From Pomacea canaliculata (lineage: Eukaryota; Mollusca; Gastropoda; Architaenioglossa; Ampullariidae): a stretch of 64,000 nucleotides of DNA. This document shows positions 1 to 12,000 of the stretch, one piece after another (the stretch's first letter is position 1; each line of letters starts with the position of its first letter). Location: positions 18,418,555-18,482,554 of the forward strand of contig NC_037599.1 of the NCBI RefSeq assembly GCF_003073045.1, written 5' to 3'. The notes under the pieces were generated by a model. It searched no databases and was not told the origin of the DNA. It saw nothing but the letters and a program-made list of their open reading frames with translations. Position numbers and translations under genes: made by a program.

Positions 1-484
1 GTACTCGGTTATGTGATGCTGATTTTTTTAAATATACAATTTATTCACACATTCCTCTGGCATGACAAAAAAAAAATTCTATATACATATTACTTTAATG
101 ATTATTAAAAGTTTTCAGGAAAATGTTCATAGCATGTTCAGTTATTCTAAATTAATAAAAAAAAAATGAAAAAAACTTATTAAACTGCAATACATTTTTC
201 AATATTTCAATAGTTCAGCAGATTTTGGAATAAGTTCTTGTATAGTATTTATGTGTTACCACTAAATTTAAATACCACCACAATTTGCTAAATTAATCTA
301 GTACCAAAAACATTTTCTGACATTTTCATGCAAATTTCCTGTTGCAAGATAATAACGATAAGAGTTGCAAAATATTAAGTTTTAAGCATTTAGGTGTTAA
401 AGCCATTGTTCTCAATGCATGACATTTTTTAAAAAATTACCCTATCATCAAATGATACTTACAAGTTCACTTAACTGTCATAAA

Positions 485-655
485 AAATACTGATATTTGT
501 GGATGTGAAGATCAGTATAACTGTTATGACAAATACTGGTGTTTGTGTTATGACAAATACTGATATCTGCAGATGTGAAGATCGGTATAGTTGTTTGGGC
601 AAATACCAATGTTTGTTTTATGACAAATACGGATATTTGTGGATATGCGTGTCAG
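485..655. repeat. Tandem repeat, period 70 bp, about 2.4 copies
   Basis: Units begin at 485, 555 and 625, each with AAATAC followed by a GATATYTG-type core. Each 70-bp unit contains two related halves of 46 and 24 bp, so a shorter unit was duplicated first. It lies in the SPEF2 intron after exon 5. The copies are clearly diverged. Confidence 0.75.
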
Positions 656-672
656 TGTATCTGAAGACATAC

Positions 673-766
673 CTCTGCCTCTCTCTTCAGTCTCTGTGCT
701 TTCTTTTCCTGAAGAGCTGCTTCAGTCAAGTTTGATGGGGGATGGGGAATGTTCACAGTTGCAGCT
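673..766 (-). CDS. SPEF2: SPEF2 exon 5
   Basis: 94 bases after the acceptor TAAATAG, completing the split Arg codon and ending in phase 0 at GAG|GTATGT. The 31 residues start AATVNIPHPPSNLTEAALQE and end RLKREAE. Human SPEF2 has AAIVQIPKPASNRTLKALEA at this place. The exon is too short to stand out as an open frame; phase and alignment support it. Confidence 0.8.
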
Positions 767-3700
767 CTATTTACGTGGCAGCAGAGGGAGTAGCAGATGA
801 GGTGGAAAGAGAATGCAAGAAAGTTTTGAAAGTAAAGACTAAGGGTTAAAGATAAAATACAAAGTATTAATCAGTATATAAAGTATACAACATGGTGTTT
901 TAAAAACAAAAAATGAATGGAGATTAGGAAAAGTGTGCAGCAAGATGTGAAACCACTAGTAAATGAGCAGAACGCTGAAAACATAATAACTAATTCTGCT
1001 GTCGCAGATTTTCTCAGTGCTGAGCAAGCTTATAAAATATACAGACACTAATCAGGAGAAACACATACACTGTAATTGATTTTGGTGATACACTTTTATA
1101 CAGCAGATATAACATACCTAATCTTGGCCACCATCTCACTCTGTTTGGCTCGCATAATCCTTGCCCTCTCAAGCAGCATCAGTCGCTCTTCCTGATGCTT
1201 CTGCCTCTGAAGCTCAGCTTCCACAAACCTTTCACGAAATGCTGTCTGCTCCATTAGGATCTGATGCTCATGAAATCGGGATGCCATTTCATCTAAGTTG
1301 AGATCAGTCTGCCGTGGTGTTATATGCTTCAAGCGCTAAATATGGCAAATAGAAAACAGAGCAATGTAGGTAATAAGTGTTGTTTTAGCAAAAAATGTGA
1401 CATCTCTAACATGAAGAAAAAGTACCAGGAAGAAGGTATTTTTAAATGGAACTTCATAAGTAATAAAATAGTTCTATGTCTGTATTGTAGGTTCTGTTCC
1501 ACTTATGTATTCAAAATATTACTTGATGTAGAAAAAGATAAACTTTGTAAACATTCCCCCTAGTTCACATCCAGCATTATAAGGATTATTTTCATTTTTC
1601 TACTTTTAGCAAAGTGACATCAGACTATTAGACACATCAGACACTTATCATGATCAACCACTGAGCATGTTCCATTCCTTTTTATCAGCAGGTTAATTTG
1701 ATTAAGCATACACATTAATGAACTATTCACTTCAGGTTTTTCAGACTATATCTCTGTCATAATGTTCCATGTTGGAGTTGTCTTTACTTCTAAGTTTAAT
1801 GTGCTAAACTCACCTTGATGGGGAAATAAGTATAAATGTGAAGTGCTTTCTGAACATGTAAATTATAAAGAAAACAAGAAATGACATTTTCTTCATGCAT
1901 GAAGGGTGAAAATAACCAACCAAAATCACATAGACAGAAAACTTCAGAAAATGTCTAATCATTTATAAGTCACAAATACAGTTGTCTCCATCTAGAAGAC
2001 ATAAAAATGTTTGTGATTAGGTAGAAAGATGCACACAAATATACATATATATATATACATACACAATCACATGCATGTACATTAATATACATGAGAGAAA
2101 TGCCAAGTGCTTTTTAATGTTCCTTTGTGAAATCTTCTTGATATTTATTCAGTCTTAAAAAGGGAGCTTTGTTCTATTAGAAACATATCACGGTTCCTGT
2201 TACTGCTAAATAGGAAAATACAGCATGCTAACTATATAAACCATTAGGTAGTTTACTTTCAATACCTACTGTCTTAGTGCTGACCAGTTTGCATTTATCA
2301 TGTAAACTGTATATAGTGACAACAAGTGAATGGATCACTCTTTAATTATGTGAACACACCTGTATGTAGTTTTATTTCCACAATGTGAACATGCATTTAA
2401 AATGAATAATATTGACTACATGTGAGCAATTCTTTTTTGTATTATGTGATCACACATTATATATTTTGAATTATAGTTTTCAGCTGAACTCAAGCACTGT
2501 TTTGAATTGTCCATGAAGATAAATTAGATGTTTGTAAAACATAAACATAACTTTAGTGCCATGATCAGCCCTAACTCTGTTGTCAGTTAACAAAGGGATA
2601 ACACACTTCACTTATCTTCAAAATTTCAACCCCATTTAAAAACAACAAAAGCAAAATAATACGTGATGAAAAAGTTCATGCATGGTTAGCATTTACCTGC
2701 TCTTCAGATTTCTAAAGGAAAGACAAGTGACCTTATTTTCATCACACTCTCATGATACCTTAAATCTTATTGTGTAATATGATTATTATTATAATAATAA
2801 TAAAGTTGATCTGCATAGCGCTTTTCTCCAACATTAAAGGCAGGCTCCAAGCGCTTTACTAAAAAGAAAAACACACAAACATAATAATAATAATAATGGA
2901 TGCTGGTCTCAAAAACAGTGTCAGTGTACGTGTTCTTATCATTATAATTTATGCTCACTCTCTTCCTGCCAGCGCCAGACTTTGAAGTTAATCTTTGCAA
3001 AACAAGGATTGGTATAACCAATGTCCTGAATCTCAAGTGTATGCCAGTAAAAAGAAAGATTCGTCAGAATACTGAATTTGAAGATTCAGGTAATGAAGTT
3101 GAGAAAAGAGCACAGTCCTGGCAATGAAGAAGTGAAGATGACACCAGTCCAGTTACAAAACATGGAGCAAAATGCAGGATCACACAAATGTGTCTTATAA
3201 ACTGACACCATCACTCAAGTGCATAGATCCTAAATCTAATCTATAAAACATGTAGCAATGTATGTGGTTTGTAAATCAAAAATGGAAAACAGCATGGTCC
3301 ACAATCAAAAGTAAATTCTATTTCAACCTTCATGGCTTTAATTTTTCCATGTCTTCATTCCAGAAGACAATTAGGAGAAAATATCAAAGGAAATGTGAAA
3401 AATGAAGAAAGAATCATGAGCTGCAGAAATCGCACAAGAAGCAGCTTTCTTAGAGTATGAGTGACCATTTTTAGAGCAAAAGCGGCCACTTCAGACCATA
3501 GTATGATAAGTGTAGGCTAATAAATATTAATTACTATGATAATAATTAAAAACAGGTGTGTCTATGTGTATATATAAAATCCCATAACCTTTAGGTTGTT
3601 GGGGGATGAGATATAACCAAGACTTATTGCATGATCAGTGATAGTGTGTCTGCATGTCTTCTAAGTCCAATATCTCATTCCCCAACAACCTAAAGGTTAT

Positions 3701-5335
3701 GGGATTTTATATATACATGTAAGTTATTTTTCCTCAATAGGACATCTGTGATTCCATGGTAACTTTTATCTCAGGCATTTTATGTTTTTCATGATTGTTC
3801 ATACTTTAAAATGTTGTGTTCAGCGTACTGCTAAATGTGGGATGATACTATGGTCCCAGCTTTATCCTTTTATATATACAAACCTGTTTATGTGTGAATG
3901 TGTGCACAGTACAGCAAACAAATCTACTTGCCAACTTGGATATATGCTTTATAAACCATCTGGAGTTTTTAAATTATTTTTTTATTAAACTTCTTGATCA
4001 TTACTCTACTTTTCCCTTCACTGATAAATCAGAGACACACTTGCTGCTGGACTGACAAGAGATTTTCTGTCAGAGGCCTCAATCCCACATACAAGCCTTT
4101 GCTCCAAAGTTGAACACACTATAAGGTAGCTCTTTAATACTATATAGTAATATTACTTTAAAAAAGGTTTAACCATTATCTTACCTCTTTGTACATGCCA
4201 CTTTCAACAGCATTAAGTTTGGCAGGAGCTGCTGGACGTTGGGTTTCCATGGCAATACCAGTTAGATTGGCCTTCTTTTTATTGTTAAGTGCTATGTAAA
4301 GTTGGTACATGAGGCGTGTGACAACACCATAGTTCTCTGTCATAACATCCCGTGCAATGTTTGTATCAAATGGAATTCCAAGTAGATGCATGTTGGGTTC
4401 CATGCGTGTAAAGTTGTTAAGCTTGGCATTTGTTGTCCTGTTAAAAAGGAAAAAAGGAAAAAAAATCTCTCTCCATGGATTACTTTTAAGATAATATAGC
4501 TATAATTTAGTACCCTATTAACTGATATTTTTAGTTGCTACATTTTTATACATCATTTATAGTGATATAATAAAATAATAGTTCATTTTCTCTCTGTATG
4601 TCACAGAGGTTTGTCAGAGTAAAAAAAAAATGCATACCTAGCTTGAGAAAACAGATGAAAGTCATTCTGTAGTTGGTGCTTGTTCAAGATCTCCCCAATT
4701 AAGTATCCAGATGAAAAGTCATGAGCAAAACTAGTTTGATCTGAAAAGTGATCAAAACCATGTTTGAATAAACAAATTACAATAAGCTTTACAGCTCAAG
4801 AACTATTTAATCCATTGGCATCCATTCTCTTTTGTACAATTAATGCAGGATGATTGAGATGCACACTATAATGTTCAAAAAGCAAAATAAGGCAAACCAT
4901 GAATCTGTCACACTTAATAATAATTTATGATTTAATTTACGTGTTAATATTAAAACACAGGTTGGAATGTTTAATACTGAAAAATGCAGATTATAAATAC
5001 TAGTCATCAGGAATTTTAGTTTAAGCTTGGGGGATCAATTTAAAGCATGCCCATTATAAACTACATATAAACAACTCGATCTTCTAAGATTAGTTTATTA
5101 ATATGAATCTTAAAAAGACAAAGTACAATTTTCAGTAAATTCACAATTTTGAGATCTTCTACTCGCATGGGGTTATATTTGATGAGCATACAGGATGAGA
5201 AAGAAAAATTGAATGAGATCTGCTGTTCTTATAGTCATTCATTTAGTCTGGCAATTGATGCCGTCATTTTATCTTACCGACTTTTTTGGAAATTTTGACA
5301 TCATCATTTAGCCACCTGCACAAAATGTCTGTCAT
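673..5335 (-). CDS. SPEF2: SPEF2-like sperm flagellar protein 2, N-terminal part (gene continues beyond left edge)
   Basis: Five coding exons on the minus strand: 5335-5278, 4740-4638, 4437-4185, 1335-1118 and 766-673. They join in phase through GT-AG introns and give about 242 residues. The start MTDILCRWLNDDVKIS and the later stretches FSSGYLIGEILNK, TRLMYQLYIALNNKKK, HITPRQTDLNL and VNIPHPPSNLTEAALQEKKA follow the N terminus of vertebrate SPEF2 in order. Residues 1 to about 105 form the CH-like domain, followed by an Arg/Glu/Gln-rich helical region. SPEF2 is a large (about 1,800 residues in human) central-pair and intraflagellar-transport-associated protein needed for sperm tail and cilia assembly. 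The ATG at 5335-5333 starts the conserved motif directly. Exon 5 ends in phase 0 at a GTATGT donor, so the remaining exons lie outside the window. The gene is head-to-head with SPP. Confidence 0.9.
767..1117 (-). other. SPEF2 intron 4
   Basis: AT-rich intronic sequence with a TAAATAG 3' acceptor and a GTATGTT 5' donor on the minus strand. I see no other feature. Confidence 0.7.
1118..1335 (-). CDS. SPEF2: SPEF2 exon 4 (charged helical region)
   Basis: 218 bases after a TATTTAG acceptor, ending in phase 2 at AG|GTATGT. It encodes RLKHITPRQTDLNLDEMASR and a Glu/Arg/Gln-rich helix finishing QSEMVAKIR, parallel to human RLRHMIPRQTDFNL...NEIMAKIQ. Confidence 0.88.
2775..2875 (-). repeat. Non-LTR retrotransposon 3' tail with (TTA)n end
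   Basis: Read on the minus strand, the segment runs from TAAAGCGCTTGGAGCCTGCC through AGAAAAGCGCTATGCAGATC to an AT-rich (TTA)n end. Paired GCGCT motifs before a trinucleotide tail are typical of CR1/L2-type element ends and of SINEs that borrow them. The rest of the element is absent or unrecognisable. Confidence 0.6.
3567..3717. repeat. Near-perfect inverted repeat, 48-bp arms around a 55-bp loop
   Basis: The left arm 3567-3614 and the right arm 3670-3717 are reverse complements at 47 of 48 positions. The one difference (G at 3605) would still pair as G-U in RNA. The arms contain AACCTTTAGGTTGTTGGGG and end in TATATATA. This could be a foldback/MITE element or a long hairpin in the SPEF2 pre-mRNA. 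No clear target-site duplication is visible outside the TA-rich ends. Confidence 0.85.
4185..4437 (-). CDS. SPEF2: SPEF2 exon 3 (end of CH-like domain)
   Basis: 253 bases, phase 2 in, phase 0 out (GAG|GTAAGA). It encodes KLNNFTRMEPNMHLLGIPFD and then TRLMYQLYIALNNKKKANLT, which align with human SPEF2 KLNNFSRLEPTLNLLGVQFD and TKLLYQLYIALQKKKKSGLT. This is the strongest identifying stretch of the gene. Confidence 0.9.
4638..4740 (-). CDS. SPEF2: SPEF2 exon 2 (CH-like domain)
   Basis: 103 bases entered in phase 1 after a CTTTTCAG acceptor and left in phase 2 at AG|GTATGC. It encodes TSFAHDFSSGYLIGEILNKH followed by QLQNDFHLFSQA, the core of the SPEF2 calponin-homology-like fold. The exon has no internal Met and is easily missed. 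Confidence 0.87.
5278..5335 (-). CDS. SPEF2: SPEF2 exon 1 (start of CH-like domain)
   Basis: 58 coding bases encode the first 19 residues (MTDILCRWLNDDVKIS...) plus one base of codon 20. The donor is G|GTAAGA, phase 1. The sequence LCRWLN matches the family start LCQWLN. No additional in-frame Met with family similarity lies upstream. Confidence 0.88.
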
Positions 5336-6072
5336 TTTCAAGGTATCAATAGGATGTTTATCATTTCTCCTATATAAACAACAAGACGAAAATGACCAGA
5401 CTACCGGGGTGTCAACGCGGCACTCGTTGTCAGGAGCAACATGCTCAAAAGTCGTAAATATGTCGTAATAAAAAAAAAATTGTCGCATAATAAATTCTTG
5501 CTCTAAATTCAAACAATATATCTATCTTTACTTTCTCATAACTGATAATAGCGCTAACGTTTCTTGTTTTACACAATTTTTAAGCTCTTGCGACAACTCT
5601 GTGGTAAAAATTGAGGAATTGACTTTACAGAAATCATTAGTTAAAGCTTTATGTGATTATTGAATATCACAGTTTGTAGTAAAATTTTTTGCATATATAT
5701 TTAGGATAATATTTATGATATACAGTCTTTTTTTAAGTTTATGTTTGTAAACATCGGCATCAGATGACACGCGATACCCAAACACAAACTGAGTAAAAAG
5801 CAGTCTTCATTTATTTGTATAATAACTGCACGCTCTCTTTCACATTTCTATGAATATTTTAAGTATGGTGTGTTTGAATTCGACAAGTAAAAGGTGTAGT
5901 ACAGTATAGGACTATGCAGTAACAAGTCACATACTCTTCCTGGTATCGTACTAGCACGGATATAATACAAGTTCGTGGAACTAGTGTTGGGCGAGGATGA
6001 AATCGAGGTCAGGAAGGTCACAAGCTGACGTGGTGAAGACAACTTCCGGTTGTCTGAACGTTTACGTGCAAC
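5336..6072. promoter_or_regulatory. Shared head-to-head intergenic region of SPEF2 and SPP
   Basis: The two start codons are 737 bp apart on opposite strands, so both promoters must lie here unless 5'UTR introns extend them. Close to the SPP start there is a CRE-like TGACGTGG (6026-6033) and an ETS-type CCGGAAGT on the minus strand (6042-6049). No TATA box is obvious near either start. The arrangement is directly visible; factor binding is inference. Confidence 0.5.
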
Positions 6073-9000
6073 ATGGCTGACAGCGTGGATATCGAAGTGG
6101 CAGCAAATGCTACTTTGAACGAGACAGCTGCCAATGCGACAGCTAAAATACCTGCTACTGTTGAAGGAATGTCGATTGCATATTTGAGTCTCTTTTTACA
6201 AGCGATTGTTCCGATTTTCATTGGCTCATTTCGTTCTGTAAAACACCATCAGGAGCAAAAGGTAAAAATAGTCATGTAATGTAAAACCCTCTTCGTGGCA
6301 ACCAGATGTTCGCTGTTTTCTCACAAATTTACAAAATAATGTTTAACTTGAAACATAAAATAGTGGTTATGTTAGGGGTTAAAGTCTTAAACATCCTTTC
6401 TGGTTCGTTGTAGTTGATTTTAAGAACATATTGTACATGTCTGCAGAATGCGGTACATGTCGGACAAAGTTGATTGTTTTCCACTTTAAAGGGAAATACT
6501 GATTAATAACTATAACCTGAAACTGTTGTTCAGGTTTGCGGAATAACTTTTTATCAAAAAATGTTATAACTTTATATCATATGTTTTCTTAGTCATTAAT
6601 GTGGGTGGAATAAACTTTTGTATAATAATAATAAGTCGATTTGTAATGCGCAGGTATCCAGGAAGAATGCTCGTTGCAAAAACAAAAGAAGAAAAAATAA
6701 AGTGAACAAATATATAAAACACCAGGAAAGTAAAAAATATAGACAGATGTGTTTCTTGGTAGTTTAAGACTGGTTTGAAAGAAACAGATGGGTTTTCAGT
6801 TTTTTGCGAAACGTGGTTGGTGAGGTGATGGTGGAGAGTAATGATGAGTAGTGATGGTTGTATAAACAGGTACACCAGCAGAATGGCAGCTGTCCGTTTA
6901 GTAAAATGTGATACACAAGGTTAGGAAAATGTAGTGTAAAGCATAGGCAGTTTTCATTATGTCTTTTAGACATATAACTAGGAGAGATGTTGTGCACAGG
7001 CAGTTTTCATGATATCCTTTAAAAGAAGTAATCTCTTTTTTTCTTGGCCTGAAGTGTAATACAGTAGATATACTTCAGTTAGAGATGGATGTAACATCAA
7101 GAAGATCGCAGTTGATGGAGAAGAGAATATTTTAAAACTATACACAACGCTTGTTTGTTTTGTCAGTAGAAAAAATGCTATTTTTATTATGCCTTTTCAA
7201 GATAAGGTTTTGGTAGCATTTAATGGAAATAGATAACATTTTATTGGTAACTTTATTCATTTTTTTTCCAGGAATCAGGAGAAAAGCCAGAAACCTTATC
7301 TCATAAAGATGCAGCCTTGTTTCCATTAATTGCCAGTGGAACTCTACTTGGCATATACATTGTATTTCAGGTATTTGTAAACAGTACAATTTTATTGCTT
7401 AGAATATCAGGCATAATTGTCAGGGATGTTTTATATATACACAGATAAACAAATATGTGATCACATACTGTCCTACTTAGTTACCTGGAACACTATGGTA
7501 TTAGAGGTTTGTAGAATTGGTACAAATGTTTTCAAGCAAGCAGTGAACTATAGTGGAACCTTGGTCAACGAACTTAATCCATTCTGGAAAGCTGTTCGTT
7601 ATCCGAAACAATTTTTTCCATAAGAAATAAAGGAAATAGATTTAATTGGTTCCCAGCCCCTGTTGACTCGCTAATATTTGAAAGTTACAGGCTATATAGG
7701 TATTTGTTTTAATGAGAACAGTTATAATGCAATATAAATGGAGTTAAACATAAAAACATTAACGAAAGCATTTAAACATCAGAAAACTTGCCGTTTTGAC
7801 GGCGTGGTTGGAAGCAGGTGTGGGGAGGAAGGGGTGGAATTACTGCTTTGATTCCCCCTCCATGAGCACACATGACATTATAAAATCGGGGGTGACTTCC
7901 CTTTTCTGTAGCTTTGAGGTTAAAGGAAAAAACTTGTCCAGTGTCTGTTGCTTCTGCCTTTTTTGTAAAACTCTTAATTAAAATTAGCATAAATGATTGG
8001 AAAGTGTGGTAAAGACAAACCCTCTTGTCTAGCACTATTTAGTTCCAGCAATGATGTAGTGATTAAGCAAATTTTCATTAACCATATTGTGTTGTATACT
8101 TTATTTTTTAACCTTTTTTCAACTGTTGATGAGTTAAATGAAGCAAAAATTAAAGAGACAAACTCGTAAGTTCTGTACTTGGTAGGAAATTGCCACCTGT
8201 TGAAGTTAAATTAGAGCAAGACAAAGGAGAAAGACACTATCTTAATGTAATTTTCAGAGTACTTCAGAGTCAGTATTGTCTATTTACTGTAGCATGTGTT
8301 GCGTTGTTGTATGGGTAAACGAGGGTTCATTTGCAGATTTTTCTGCACAGCTCATTGAGCTAGCCTCCACGAAGGAAATGGGCTCTACAAATTGAGATAT
8401 GATAATATGTAGATGAAACATCTCTTACTTGCATTGCATAGATTAATGATGCTTGTGTGGGTGTCCACATAAACATTGAACAGAAATTTTTAGCAATAGT
8501 TAACACTACAATGTATTTTCTGTGCATTTTCAGTCTATTATAAACTAATACTTATATACACCAAGGAAACATATAAACACACATTTTTTTCTCCTTTCCA
8601 GCACCTTTCCATCTAAAAGATTTTTTTATGATGTTCTTTTTTGTTCTTTCAGATTTTCTCTAAGGAGTACATCAACTTGCTGCTGGCATTCTATTTCTTC
8701 TTTCTGGGGGTATTGGCACTGGCACACATTGCTGCGTAAGTTGTGGTAATCAGGGATATAGTAAGGTCTTCAGTTCTCCCCTTTTGTATCTCCGTAGGTC
8801 TAAGTTATGTTATGTATCATTTTAAATTACTCTGTCACTGTTTGATCTTTTAAAGTCTAATGACAGTTCTGCATTAAAAAGCTGCATAACATGTAGAGCT
8901 GAGCCCACTTAGTTACTCCCTGTAAGCATAGAAAACAAAGTAAACGTATCTCTGAAGAGGCCCGACCAGGGTTAGCACAAACAGGCATCTAAGGAGAAAT

Positions 9001-12000
9001 AATACACATATAATGGTGGCACTCAGCCTGTCACCCATTGGCATCTTGTATTGTCACACACAATCAGAGTTCGTCTCGGCCCTTCTGTTTGGATGCAGGT
9101 TTCCAGTGTCACTTCTCCATCACACAGTGATGAGCAATACACATATTTGCTAAAGTAGCACAAGCACAGAAGATGACAAATCCTCCGATGAGTCCACTGT
9201 TTGAGAGCCGTGCCAAGAGTAAAGATGGTCACTCAAAGCAGGCCATAGCTGGACAGTGATGACAGCCAACATAATATCACAAAACAATAGCCAGCACAAA
9301 AAAACAGCAAAAGAACACACCACAAAAAGAATGCAAGAAAAACGCAGATGTCACCATATATTGCATATCACCCCCCAGTGTTGCCGGATGCATGCTCGCA
9401 GCTCCTCAACAGTTGTCATGAGCACACGGCCTCTCACTTAGAGGTGGGACGGATATCCACAACAAAGACAAAATGAATGGAACAAACAGCAAATTTATTC
9501 ACACACAAAATTAGTAAAATAAAAACAGTCCTCCTGATGAGAGCTGTCCGATTCCCCCTACATATACACGTTTAAGAAAGTTAGGGAGCACTAAACCTCA
9601 GCCTGAATTTCTATAGATGACTTAATGTATCCTTGGGTTTGGAATGGGGAAGTTTTCTCAGGAGAACTTTCCTCGTCTGTCACTGAACAGTCTGGAGAGA
9701 AAGGACTTTGCATTGCCTACCCTTTCAAGTCTGGTACATCTACCCATGTATTCTGCATAGCCTGCCTAGCACCTTATTCAGTGCTGGACACCCTAGCTAG
9801 TGACAGACCCGTGTGGTTTAGGCCTGACAGCTACCCCCACCAACCCCCTATACGCTGGACTTTAGTGTAAGAGATTGTGACTGCAACAGCGGCCTTTGAA
9901 ACTCAGGTTCACAATTTTTGCACCAACCCAGATGAATGGTGAGAGGAACTTTTTTGGTGAGTCTTGTTTCTTACAATTTTGTGGAATTTTTTTTTTTACG
10001 TTTTCCAGACCTCTGTTTGAGAAGGTGATTCCTTCATCTTTTCCCAACATGGATTATCATCTTATTTTCACTCAAGGAAAAGGAGAAAGTAAAGAAGGTG
10101 ATTAACATTTGATTTAACTCCATCATCATTAACATTGGGTGCCTCAGTGTATAAATGCTGTTGGTCACAGACCAGGATATTTGCACAGAACATTTCAAAG
10201 AACAGCCACCTTACTCTATAGAGCGTGGCAAGGTAACATCAGGTTTGGTTGGGTTTTTGTGGTCTTCTTTTTTATCTGATTCACTTCATATCTTATATAT
10301 TTCTTGTCTGTAGAATTGTCATTATTTTTCTAATAAAATTTTAAATCATAATTAAAGTTCAGTGTGAATCATTTTATATGAATAGGCACTTTTCTCACCC
10401 CACCCCCACCCCCAATCGGATTTTTTTTGGGTCCTTTTCTTAGACCTTGCTAGGTTTAGGCTGTATTGCATGTTTTTCTTAGTGCTTCTTGTGTGTAGCT
10501 GTACATGTTAGAAACTGTTTAGTAAACCTTTATTCTGCCGTAAGAAAATCATCTTTGTTTATATTTTTATGGTGAGAAATTGTTTTTTGTTGCAGAGATC
10601 ATGAATTATGAATTTGATCGTAAGGACCTTGTTTGTCTTGCTGCATCTGTTGTTGTTGGAGTTTGGTATCTGGTCGAAAAGGTTAATATATATATAATGC
10701 AGTAAGAAGGTATCCCAACTCCTTACAAAGTCCTGTACATGTAGTTTAATTATTCAGATAATGGTTATCTGTTACAAATAAAAATGTTCAGTTGGTACTT
10801 TCAAAAAGTTATATATAATATTGAGATTTATTTAGTTGATTTTTAATGGCATGCTACGTGGATGCATTTAAATGGCAAAGGTTGAATTCGCAATAAAAAT
10901 ATAGTATTCATTTTTCTGACTCATAATTTTAATTTTTAAAGTAATATTGAAAAAAACAGATCAATTTATAGACTTTTAATGGAAAACTTTTTTGATGTGG
11001 GGGGTTGGGGAATGGGTAAGGGAAGGAAAACCAAAACTTGAAGGTTTAATACATATAATTATTTGATCATTTAGACCTCATTCCACACGCCTACCCTAAT
11101 TAGAATGTAATTTTTTGTTTTTTTGTCACCAGTCCTCAGAAAGCATTCTGGTATTATATGCATTTAAAGCTAATATCACTCTAATATATGATGGCACATC
11201 TTTTTTTCTAGCACTGGATTGCCAATAACCTGTTTGGACTGGCTTTTGCCATAAATGGAGTTGAGCTGCTTTCTCTGAACCGAATCAGTACTGGCTGCAT
11301 CCTGTTAGGAGGGCTTTTTGTCTATGACATCTTCTGGGTATTTGGCACTAACGTCATGGTTACAGTGGCCAAGTCCTTTGAAGCTCCCATCAAATGTATG
11401 TTCCATTTGTTGTTTGGTCTGTAGTTCACTTTCTGACCTTTCTATCTTTTTCATGCTAAAGTCAGCTCCTGTATGATGCAGGCCTCAGCTTGAACTGAAA
11501 TTTAACTCTAAGAGATAATAAGTGTTTCTCCTCTGTAAAATGCAAAGATGTTTTTCAGACATTCAGATAAAGTGAGGTGGTTATCAACTAGTCACTCAAA
11601 AAGGCACACATCAGTATGATCTTGATCCTAGAAGTCAAAAAGCTGGTTTAATTAATAGTGCCATGTTTTTAATGTGTAAAACTATTGTTCATCATTACTA
11701 AAAAGTCATGATGATCAGCTTGGTTTATTATAAAAAAATGTCTTGTGCATGAGAGCTCCAATATAAACTGTTATCCTTACAAATCTTTGATGACAAATCA
11801 TTTATCGTATGTACAGATTTTTGGCACATGATTGAAACTTTTTTTAGATGATATATGCACATTTTTTTGGGATGAAAAACACTATGCAATAGATAAAGTT
11901 TTATGTGAATGCTTTAAATTTTGTAGATTTTAAGCCTGTGGCGTATATCTTTTCACTTGACAAATCTTGACAAATAACATCTTGCTCTTGTTGTGGTTGC

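Larger units (their letters stand above)
1336..4184 (-). other. SPEF2 intron 3 (2.85 kb)
   Basis: Long AT-rich intron. It contains a TA/CA microsatellite near 2040-2075, a retrotransposon 3' tail near 2770-2875 and a long inverted repeat at 3567-3717, each listed separately. No coding exon was recognised inside. Confidence 0.7.

Noticed and set aside
6018-6221. Open frame on the minus strand over SPP exon 1
   Set aside because: It is the antisense shadow of the N-terminal SPP exon with no independent support.
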